Source: Ignavibacteriales bacterium
GTDB lineage: Bacteria; Bacteroidota; Ignavibacteria; Ignavibacteriales; Ignavibacteriaceae
NCBI GenBank assembly: GCA_003142915.1
Contig: PLNZ01000099.1
Coordinates: 2,788 to 15,023, forward strand
Direction of reading: 5' to 3'
DNA: 12,236 nt
Below, one piece after another: positions 6,840-12,236 of this stretch (positions are counted from its first letter, which is position 1; each line of letters starts with the position of its first letter). Made by a program: the position numbers and the translations under genes. The notes beneath the pieces were generated by a model. The model made no database searches, was not told the DNA's origin, and saw only the letters and a program-made list of their open reading frames with translations.

Positions 6840-7846
6840 TTTATTTCTTTAAACTTAAATCTTATAGTATTATATATTTCATCAAGTATTTCTCCGGCAC
6901 CGGCTTTTAATAAATCCTTCGCTAATGTCCTTCCTAATTTTTCAGGATCATTTTTGCTTCCCCTGATGTTTTTACGAAAAGAAAGAGTGCCGTCAATTGA
7001 ACCAACCATAGCATCTAAATATATTCCATTGGATTTTACTTGGGCATAAGCGCCTATTGGTACCTGGCAGCCGCCTTCAAGAGTTCTAAGAAATTCTCTT
7101 TCTGCTAAGACAGCTTTGTAAGTCGGTTCATCGTGAATTGTTTGAAGAATTTCATTAACTAATTCATTTTCTTCATTTATTTCAATTCCAAGAACTCCTT
7201 GCCCGACAGCAGGTAATATTTCTTCAGTACTTATAAAAGAAGAAATATATTTCTGAAGCTTCAACCTTTCTACCCCGGCCCTGGCTAATATTATCCCATC
7301 CCAATCTGATTTGAGAAACTTCTGTATCCTTGTAGGAATATTTCCCCGCAATTCTTCTATTTTTATGTCTGGACGAACATGCAGTAATTGGCATTTCCGT
7401 CTTAATGAACCGGTTGCTATAACGGCATTTTCTTTAAGCGATTGTAGAGTTACTCCTTTTTTACGGGATATTAGAACATCTTCAACAGGATGGCGTTTAG
7501 AAACTGCTGATAATTTTAATCCTTCCGGAATATGAGTCTGTAAATCCTTTAAGCTGTGTACCGCAAGATCAATTTCTTTATTTAATAAAGCATTTTCAAG
7601 CTCTTTAGTAAATAAGCTTTTGTCGCCGATTTTGGAAAGGGCCACATCAAGAATCTTATCACCGGTAGTTTTTATAATATTTATTTCAATGCGTAAATTT
7701 TTATTCTTCTTTTGAAGTTCTCTTTTAACGAAACTTGACTGCCATAATGCCAGGTCGCTGCCACGGGAACCGATTATAATTTTATTTTTGGACGATTCGA
7801 TTCTACTTGACAAATTAACTTTCCTTTTGTTTTTTAGAAGTTTCAT
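6836..7846 (-). CDS. hemC: Porphobilinogen deaminase (hydroxymethylbilane synthase)
   Basis: Joins four porphobilinogen units into linear hydroxymethylbilane, the HemD substrate; cytosolic. Counting from ATG 7846 the protein has 336 residues. The conserved core starts with IIIGSRGSDLALWQ, the catalytic aspartate is in AVHSLKDLQTHIPEG (Asp101), ATGSLRRKCQ and LRGNIPTR contact the growing chain, ILPAVGQG follows, and the dipyrromethane cofactor cysteine is in EGGCQVPIGAYA (Cys260). The start is uncertain. GTG 7849 or ATG 7846 would overlap hemA by about 30 bp and give a long basic N-terminus with no good ribosome binding site. TTG at 7813, two bases past the hemA stop, has AAGGAAAG well placed before it and would give a more typical N-terminus. 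The 3' end overlaps the TetR/HemD start by 4 nt, so these two consecutive pathway enzymes are translationally coupled. Confidence 0.97.
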   Translation of the reverse strand: MKLLKNKRKVNLSSRIESSKNKIIIGSRGSDLALWQSSFVKRELQKKNKNLRIEINIIKTTGDKILDVALSKIGDKSLFTKELENALLNKEIDLAVHSLKDLQTHIPEGLKLSAVSKRHPVEDVLISRKKGVTLQSLKENAVIATGSLRRKCQLLHVRPDIKIEELRGNIPTRIQKFLKSDWDGIILARAGVERLKLQKYISSFISTEEILPAVGQGVLGIEINEENELVNEILQTIHDEPTYKAVLAEREFLRTLEGGCQVPIGAYAQVKSNGIYLDAMVGSIDGTLSFRKNIRGSKNDPEKLGRTLAKDLLKAGAGEILDEIYNTIRFKFKEIK

Positions 7847-9116
7847 CACTATGCAAATTGTTCATTCCAAATAATTCACGAACAATGCTTATTTTAATTG
7901 CAGCTTCATCTCCATTCGTTGCCGATTCTGTAAATTTTTTCAATTCAACTGTAGGATAATGAAGTATTTTATTAATAATTCGTTTGGTAATAATCTCCAG
8001 CTTTTCCTGATCTTCCGCAGAAAACCTATTCTTATTCTTATCAACTTCCTCTGCCCTTATTAATTCAAAATAATCTCTTAAATCCTTTATTGCGGGGGCG
8101 GCTTCAAGTGAATTGTACCAATTTAGAAAAGATGAAAGTTCTTCATCTATGATTTTTTCAACCTTCGGAATTTCTTCTTTCCGTCTTAACAGATTTTGCT
8201 GTACAATTATATTTAGCGAACCTATATCGTTGTAAAAAGCATAGTCGATATTTCTAACTTCCGGGTCTATATCGCGCGGTATTGCAATATCCATCAATAC
8301 ACATGGATTATAACCCCGCTTTTTAACAGAAGTTAAAACATCTTCTTTTGTCAAAATCGGATTATCGGAACTGGTTGCGCTTATAATAATATCAAATTCA
8401 TGTAAAGATTCCTTAAAATCCGAAAAGGGGAGAACCCTCGCATTTAAGATTTTGGCTAATTTTTCAGCTCGTTCAAGAGTTCTGTTGGTTATGGTCATTT
8501 TCCCTATTCCCATTTCACTTAAATGCTTTGCAGCTAATTCACCGGCTTCACCCGCACCTATTATTAATGCCGATTTCCTATTTAAACTTGAAAAGATTTT
8601 TCCAATTAACTGAACGGCGGCATAACTGACAGTTACCGCACCTTCACTTATCCTTGTCTCGGTAATTGCTCTCTTGCCTGCTTTAACAGCAGAATCAAAA
8701 ATACGCTTCATTAAAAAACCTGCAAAATGATTTTCCTCTGCAAGCTGAAACGAATCTTTTACTTGTTTAAATATCTGGTTGTCACCAATCATTAATGAAT
8801 CTATTCCTGCTGCCACACTAAATAAATGTCTGATAGCATTAGCGGATGAAAAATTTTGGAAATGGTCGTTTGTCAAACCGGTAACAGATTTTAATTGAAG
8901 TAGTGTATTTTGAAGATCTAAATGACCCGCATTTTTATTTATTGGGATACCATAAATTTCAGTTCTATTGCATGTTGAGATAATCAACCCTTCACTAAAT
9001 AGGTTCCCCTTAATATTCTTAATATACTCTTTTATTACATCACTATTTAAATAAAGAGCTTCCCGTAATTCAACAGAAGCCGTTTTATGATTTATTGAAG
9101 TCGCTAAAAGGTTCAT
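7815..9116 (-). CDS. hemA: Glutamyl-tRNA reductase
   Basis: Reduces the glutamyl group of Glu-tRNA to glutamate-1-semialdehyde with NADPH; this is the committed, usually regulated step of the C5 route. It has 433 residues. The catalytic cysteine is in IISTCNRTEIYG (Cys49), the conserved histidine in HLFSVAAGIDSLMIG (His97), the NADPH-binding motif is GAGEAG at 187-192 followed by TITNRT, and a helical dimerisation domain ends the protein. The family's very conserved GExQILGQVK segment reads GDNQIFKQVK here (Asp112 for Glu, Lys for Gly), a conservative oddity in an otherwise intact enzyme. The ATG lies 6 bp after the stop of the HemX-like gene and has no clear Shine-Dalgarno, suggesting coupling to upstream translation. 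The C5 route requires hemL, which is not in this window. Confidence 0.97.
   Translation of the reverse strand: MNLLATSINHKTASVELREALYLNSDVIKEYIKNIKGNLFSEGLIISTCNRTEIYGIPINKNAGHLDLQNTLLQLKSVTGLTNDHFQNFSSANAIRHLFSVAAGIDSLMIGDNQIFKQVKDSFQLAEENHFAGFLMKRIFDSAVKAGKRAITETRISEGAVTVSYAAVQLIGKIFSSLNRKSALIIGAGEAGELAAKHLSEMGIGKMTITNRTLERAEKLAKILNARVLPFSDFKESLHEFDIIISATSSDNPILTKEDVLTSVKKRGYNPCVLMDIAIPRDIDPEVRNIDYAFYNDIGSLNIIVQQNLLRRKEEIPKVEKIIDEELSSFLNWYNSLEAAPAIKDLRDYFELIRAEEVDKNKNRFSAEDQEKLEIITKRIINKILHYPTVELKKFTESATNGDEAAIKISIVRELFGMNNLHSDETSKKQKES
7819..7826 (-). promoter_or_regulatory. Candidate hemC ribosome binding site for a TTG start at 7813
   Basis: AAGGAAAG on the minus strand ends 5 nt before TTG at 7813 (AGGA core 8 nt away) and overlaps the end of hemA. 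It is a better signal than anything upstream of the longer GTG/ATG starts, so the shorter hemC may be the real product. Confidence 0.45.
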
Positions 9117-9122
9117 ACAATA

Positions 9123-9947
9123 TCAATAAAAAGAGTGAAAACTTCTTGCGATAAAGTTTGTAACGATTGTTGATAATATCGCAATAACGAAACCAAGTAT
9201 TGAAAAATGAATTACCTTCTTTCCTTGCCATTTACTAAAAATTTTACTGAATATTCCCAAGCCATACAAAATCCAGACTAATGACGTGCCAATCAATTTC
9301 GGATCAATATATGAAAAATGCGGAAATGCGCTTGGAAGCCATATAACTCCAATTATTATAGCAATGGATAAAAGAATAAAACCAATTATTGCCGAGATAT
9401 AGCTAAGTCTTTCCAGTACTTCTAAGTTCGGCAGCCGGTTAAAGACTAAACCGAATTTATTTAACTTTATATCGTTAAAAAGTATTAGATATAAAAATCC
9501 GTAAACTGCGGAAATTGTTATTGCCGAATATCCGAGCAGCGCGCTAAAAACATGAACCCCAAGTAAGTGATTTCTTAACACTTCTTTTACCTGGTAAACA
9601 TCAGGTATAAATGCTGAAGATATAATCTGAAAAATAATTGAAATTATAATTATGAACGGACCTGTCCCGCGAATATCAGTAACTAATTCCAGAATAAAAT
9701 AAGAAAAACTAATTGCGAAGGCGAGAACGGTAAAAATTTCAAAGACATTAGTAATTGGAGGATGGTCAAACTCAATTGTTCTGATTAGCAAGTACACTAA
9801 ATGATATACTAAAGTAAGCAAGAGAAAAAATCTTTTTGAATTTAAAAATTTTTTGTCTGCCTTCATAAAATCATAGAAATAAAATCCAAATGAAATTATA
9901 TACAAGACAGGTATTATAAAATTTGAGATGTCTATAACATTTTTCAT
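9123..9947 (-). CDS. ccsA: CcsA/HemX-like cytochrome c assembly family membrane protein
   Basis: A 274-residue, very hydrophobic protein with about eight predicted membrane helices (roughly 8-25, 39-58, 69-88, 97-115, 129-154, 181-203, 218-234, 246-266), the size and layout of the CcsA/CcmC/HemX family. Likely conserved histidines include H49 and the pair H127/H132 at the start of helix five. In true CcsA and CcmC proteins a tryptophan-rich WWD loop handles heme. Here the matching stretch is AFPHFSYIDPK: Asp-Pro-Lys remains but the three tryptophans are absent. That resembles HemX, the protein encoded next to hemA in Bacillus-type operons and known there to affect glutamyl-tRNA reductase levels. 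Position directly upstream of hemA supports the HemX reading; a cytochrome c maturation role cannot be excluded. AAAGG lies 6 nt before the ATG. It is the first gene of the run, so the operon promoter should lie just upstream. Confidence 0.82.
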   Translation of the reverse strand: MKNVIDISNFIIPVLYIISFGFYFYDFMKADKKFLNSKRFFLLLTLVYHLVYLLIRTIEFDHPPITNVFEIFTVLAFAISFSYFILELVTDIRGTGPFIIIISIIFQIISSAFIPDVYQVKEVLRNHLLGVHVFSALLGYSAITISAVYGFLYLILFNDIKLNKFGLVFNRLPNLEVLERLSYISAIIGFILLSIAIIIGVIWLPSAFPHFSYIDPKLIGTSLVWILYGLGIFSKIFSKWQGKKVIHFSILGFVIAILSTIVTNFIARSFHSFY

Positions 9948-10001
9948 AATCTACCTTTAGCTGACTTGGAAGTACAAAACTAAAAATTTATTTAATCTTA
10001 A

Positions 10002-10028
10002 ACAATAGAATAATGACCCGCTGGTCAA
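10002..10028 (-). promoter_or_regulatory. Candidate promoter of the heme operon
   Basis: On the minus strand TTGACC (10023-10028) is followed after 15 bp by TATTGT (10002-10007), a weak -35/-10 pair with a short spacer, about 55-80 bp upstream of the first gene. Its -35 half lies inside a palindrome, as expected if a repressor covers it. The organism group may use different promoter consensus sequences, so this is tentative. Confidence 0.25.
10014..10027. promoter_or_regulatory. TetR-operator-like palindrome in the divergent intergenic region
   Basis: TGACCCGCTGGTCA is a 14-bp near-perfect palindrome: 5-bp arms TGACC/GGTCA around a 4-bp centre, with 12 of 14 positions symmetric. Its size suits a TetR-family dimer. 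It lies 67 bp upstream of the first heme gene and about 193 bp upstream of aspS, so it is placed mainly to control the heme genes. The obvious candidate ligand is the TetR domain encoded in the same operon, but that pairing is inferred. It is the clearest short palindrome I found in this intergenic region. Confidence 0.45.
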
Positions 10029-10200
10029 TGATTTATTATTATGTGCATTCTTTCACAGTTAAGAATTTATCAAGTATAAATTTAATCATTTTGGACGGCT
10101 TAACCGGCGTAAAGCTAAATTCTAAAGCATTAATTATGATGATTATTGTCTATTTGTATAGCCCTTTTGATTTGCTTATTTTTAAAGTTCAATCTTTTTG

Positions 10201-10206
10201 AAGGAG
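10201..10206 (+). promoter_or_regulatory. aspS ribosome binding site with a long spacer
   Basis: AAGGAG lies 13 nt upstream of the aspS ATG, longer than the usual 5-9 nt. No other in-frame start codon lies between, because a TAG blocks the frame at 10208. The ATG is therefore kept and the spacing noted as unusual. Confidence 0.55.
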
Positions 10207-10219
10207 TTAGATAAAAATA

Positions 10220-11986
10220 ATGTTTTTTAAAATAAGAACGCATACTTGCGGAGAATTAAGAGAAAACAATATAAGAGAAAATGTCGTTTTAAACGGCTGG
10301 GTTGATACAAGACGTGATTTAGGCGGGTTAATTTTTATTGATCTTAGAGATCGTTATGGTATAACACAGGTTGTATTTGAGCCCGGTTTTGATAAAGAAG
10401 CACATGAAAATGCCGCTGTTTTACGTAATGAATTTGTTATTTCAATCGAGGGTAAAGTAAGAAAAAGACCTGAAGGTACTGAAAATACTGTCTTGAATAC
10501 GGGACAAATTGACGTAATGGTTAATAAATTGATAATTTTAAACGAAGCAAAAACTCCTCCATTCCCGGTAAAAGATGAAATTGATACAAGTGAAGATGTA
10601 AGATTAAAATATCGTTATATAGATTTAAGAAGACCTGCTGTACAAAGAAACCTGCTGATGCGTCATAGAATGTATCAGCTGGTTAGAAATTATTTTGATG
10701 CGAATAATTTTATTGAAGTTGAAACTCCTGTTCTTATGAAAAGCACTCCCGAAGGCGCAAGAGATTATTTGGTACCAAGCAGGCTTCATAAAGGCAAGTT
10801 TTATGCCCTGCCGCAGTCTCCTCAACAATATAAACAATTGTTAATGGTTTCCGGTCTTGATAGATATTTTCAGATAGTAAAATGCTTCAGAGATGAAGAC
10901 CTTAGGGCAGACCGGCAGCCCGAATTTACCCAAATAGATATTGAGATGTCTTTTATTGATCAGGAAAATATATTTGAGATCGTTGAAGGATTAATGAAAT
11001 TATTATACAAAGACATTTCTAATCGTGATCTTCAACTTCCACTCCAAAGGTTAACATTTGATGAAGCGCTCGAAAAATTCGGCAGTGATAAACCCGATTT
11101 ACGTTTTGACTTAGAGATGGTTACTCTTAATCATGTTTTTGAACATACTTCCTTCAAGGTATTCCAGGATCACGTTAAAAACAAAGGAATAATTACAGGC
11201 ATGCTGGCTCCCGGCTGCGGCGAGTATACACGAAATCAACTTGATATACTTACCGACTTTGTAAAGAAACTCGGCGCCGGCGGTTTAATATGGATGCGTG
11301 TTAAGGATAATGAATTAGAAGCTCCCATAGCAAAGTTCTTAACAGATGAAGAAAAGGATCATCTTGTTGAAGCCGTTAAAGCAAAACCGGGAGACTTGAT
11401 TTTTATTTTAACCGGCTCCAGACTACAGGCTCTTTCCATTATGGGTTCACTAAGATTGGAAATGGCACGACGCTTAAATTTAATAGTTCCGGATGCTGAA
11501 CCAAAACTATTATGGATTACAGATTTTCCACTTTTTGAATGGGACGAACAGACAAAAAGATATTATGCGATGCATCATCCATTTACTTCTCCAAATCTTG
11601 AGGATATTGAGTTTATGGAAACAGATCCCGGGAGAGTTAGAGCACTGGCATACGATCTTGTTCTGAATGGAACCGAGATAGGTGGAGGAAGCATAAGAAT
11701 TCACAATGCCGATCTGCAATCAAAAATGTTCAAATCACTCGGTATTTCCGGGGAAGAAGCAGAATATAAATTCGGATTTTTAATGAACGCTTTCAAATTC
11801 GGCGCCCCTCCTCATGGCGGATTTGCTTTCGGTTTTGACAGAATGGCTATGATATTTGCAGGAGTAAGTTCTATTAGAGAAGTGATTGCTTTCCCTAAAA
11901 CAGCCAGCGCTATCTCATTAATGGACGATGCCCCATCGACTGTTAGCGATGAGCAGCTAAAAGAACTGCATATTAAAATTAGATAA
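10220..11986 (+). CDS. aspS: Aspartate--tRNA ligase, bacterial type
   Basis: Charges tRNA-Asp with aspartate in the cytosol; a class II synthetase. At 588 residues it has the bacterial architecture. The N-terminal OB-fold anticodon-binding domain (about 1-110) contains GWVDTRRDLGGLIFIDLRDR. The catalytic core holds QSPQQYKQLLMVSG and motif 2 FRDEDLRADRQPEFTQID (from residue 223). A GAD insertion domain follows at about 290-430, and motif 3 is GGFAFGFDRMAMIFAG with its arginine at 541. The C-terminus SIREVIAFPKTASA is typical. Two positions discussed for tRNA discrimination read Leu34 (RRDLGG) and Gly86 (RPEG), a mixed pattern, so strict tRNA-Asp specificity versus also charging tRNA-Asn cannot be settled here. 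It is transcribed away from the heme operon and shares only the intergenic region with it. Confidence 0.98.
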   Translation: MFFKIRTHTCGELRENNIRENVVLNGWVDTRRDLGGLIFIDLRDRYGITQVVFEPGFDKEAHENAAVLRNEFVISIEGKVRKRPEGTENTVLNTGQIDVMVNKLIILNEAKTPPFPVKDEIDTSEDVRLKYRYIDLRRPAVQRNLLMRHRMYQLVRNYFDANNFIEVETPVLMKSTPEGARDYLVPSRLHKGKFYALPQSPQQYKQLLMVSGLDRYFQIVKCFRDEDLRADRQPEFTQIDIEMSFIDQENIFEIVEGLMKLLYKDISNRDLQLPLQRLTFDEALEKFGSDKPDLRFDLEMVTLNHVFEHTSFKVFQDHVKNKGIITGMLAPGCGEYTRNQLDILTDFVKKLGAGGLIWMRVKDNELEAPIAKFLTDEEKDHLVEAVKAKPGDLIFILTGSRLQALSIMGSLRLEMARRLNLIVPDAEPKLLWITDFPLFEWDEQTKRYYAMHHPFTSPNLEDIEFMETDPGRVRALAYDLVLNGTEIGGGSIRIHNADLQSKMFKSLGISGEEAEYKFGFLMNAFKFGAPPHGGFAFGFDRMAMIFAGVSSIREVIAFPKTASAISLMDDAPSTVSDEQLKELHIKIR

Positions 11987-11991
11987 TAAAA

Positions 11992-12020
11992 TGTAGGTCG
12001 ACTTGCCAAGTCGACCTATA
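11992..12020. repeat. Long perfect hairpin just after aspS (REP-like or stem without U tract)
   Basis: The arms TAGGTCGACTTG and CAAGTCGACCTA (12 bases each) surround a single C; as RNA this folds into an 11-bp stem with a GCC loop, extendable by a G-U and a U-A pair. It starts 5 bp after the aspS stop. The downstream bases ATTACGG contain no T run, so a standard intrinsic terminator is unlikely in either direction. GC-rich palindromes of this sort are often dispersed repeats that cap mRNA 3' ends. Copy number cannot be judged from one window. Confidence 0.6.
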
Positions 12021-12034
12021 TTACGGCTCATTAT

Positions 12035-12090
12035 TGACTAAAATTAAAATATTAATTCTATAGTACCATTCTAAATTTACTTTTTAGTCA
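12035..12090. repeat. Nine-base inverted repeat with a 38-nt spacer
   Basis: TGACTAAAA (12035-12043) and TTTTAGTCA (12082-12090) are perfect inverse complements. The spacer is very AT-rich and contains TTGACT-N19-TATAGT overlapping the left arm, a poor promoter match. In such AT-rich sequence a chance origin is plausible. Confidence 0.3.
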
Positions 12091-12172
12091 GTCTCATCTA
12101 CATTTATGAATTTATAATAATTGCCTTTAATTACAATTAGTTAATAAATCTTACCTAAAGCTTTCTTATAAT

Positions 12173-12208
12173 TATCGGTATTTATTACCGTATCGGTATT
12201 TATTACCG
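12173..12208. repeat. Tandem 18-bp direct repeat, two perfect copies
   Basis: TATCGGTATTTATTACCG occurs twice back to back with no mismatch. Each copy holds a 5-bp inverted repeat CGGTA/TACCG around TTTAT. A diverged partial third unit (CGGTAATATTTAC) overlaps the end of the second copy. A TTGACT hexamer follows at 12222-12227, so the repeats could be regulator sites for a gene beyond the right edge. An iteron-like or slippage-derived repeat is also possible. Confidence 0.65.
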
Positions 12209-12236
12209 GTAATATTTACATTTGACTTAAATAATT

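Larger units (their letters stand above)
9948..10219. other. Divergent intergenic region between the heme operon and aspS
   Basis: The 272-bp spacer is strongly AT-rich and must hold the promoters of both the leftward heme genes and rightward aspS. Beyond the palindrome and the weak promoter pair near its left end, I see no riboswitch, tRNA or small RNA that I can name. No convincing promoter for aspS could be picked from the many AT-rich hexamers. Confidence 0.6.
11987..12236. other. Non-coding AT-rich region after aspS
   Basis: The final 250 bp contain no credible reading frame on either strand. They hold the post-aspS hairpin, a 9-base inverted repeat, and the tandem 18-bp repeat near the right edge. 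It probably includes the upstream control region of a rightward gene outside the window, but nothing seen proves this. Confidence 0.5.

Noticed and set aside
10013..10201. A 62-codon rightward frame in the divergent intergenic region
   Set aside because: No ribosome binding site, low-complexity hydrophobic product resembling random AT-rich translation, and its first codons lie on the operator-like palindrome. I treat it as non-coding.
10625..12009. Leftward frames opposite aspS
   Set aside because: Antisense shadows of aspS; one also reads through the post-aspS hairpin. No family features or ribosome binding sites.
11987..12020. Intrinsic terminator call for the hairpin after aspS
   Set aside because: The stem is strong but no T run follows on either strand, so I recorded it as a repeat/hairpin rather than a terminator.
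12173..12236. CRISPR array or plasmid origin iterons
   Set aside because: Only two adjoining 18-bp copies without spacers, and no cas or replication gene in view.

Overview
This AT-rich window looks like a chromosomal housekeeping locus of a low-GC member of the Bacteroidota/Chlorobi assemblage. My best guess is the class Ignavibacteria. That placement is an inference from overall protein character and gene order, with no search behind it. No insertion sequences, tRNAs, rRNAs or CRISPR arrays were seen.

Layout. Positions 1 to 9947 are one long leftward gene run devoted to tetrapyrrole (heme) biosynthesis. Transcription order is: CcsA/HemX-like membrane protein, hemA, hemC, a TetR-domain/HemD fusion, hemE, hemN, hemY (also called hemG), hemB, and a YjbR/MmcQ-family gene cut by the left edge. 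A 272-bp divergent intergenic region (9948-10219) separates this run from rightward aspS (10220-11986). The last 250 bp are non-coding, AT-rich and rich in repeats.

Pathway. HemA makes glutamate-1-semialdehyde from glutamyl-tRNA. HemB, HemC, HemD and HemE then carry the path from 5-aminolevulinate to coproporphyrinogen III. The radical-SAM enzyme HemN makes protoporphyrinogen IX and HemY oxidises it to protoporphyrin IX. hemL and the ferrochelatase hemH are not in the window. The first five genes are tightly coupled: overlaps of 4 to about 30 bp and one 6-bp gap. The later genes are separated by 52-72 bp; three of the four gaps (hemE-hemN, hemN-hemY, hemY-hemB) hold an imperfect inverted repeat.

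Most interesting point. Uroporphyrinogen-III synthase is the C-terminal half of a 471-residue protein whose N-terminal ~205 residues are a complete-looking TetR-family regulator. The linker still carries a perfect AGGAGG exactly 8 nt before the codon where a free-standing HemD would be expected to start, which looks like a fossil ribosome binding site. The divergent promoter region contains a TetR-operator-sized palindrome (TGACC-N4-GGTCA, 10014-10027). Together these suggest a pathway enzyme that may also regulate its own operon. This is a hypothesis; the fusion itself is seen directly.
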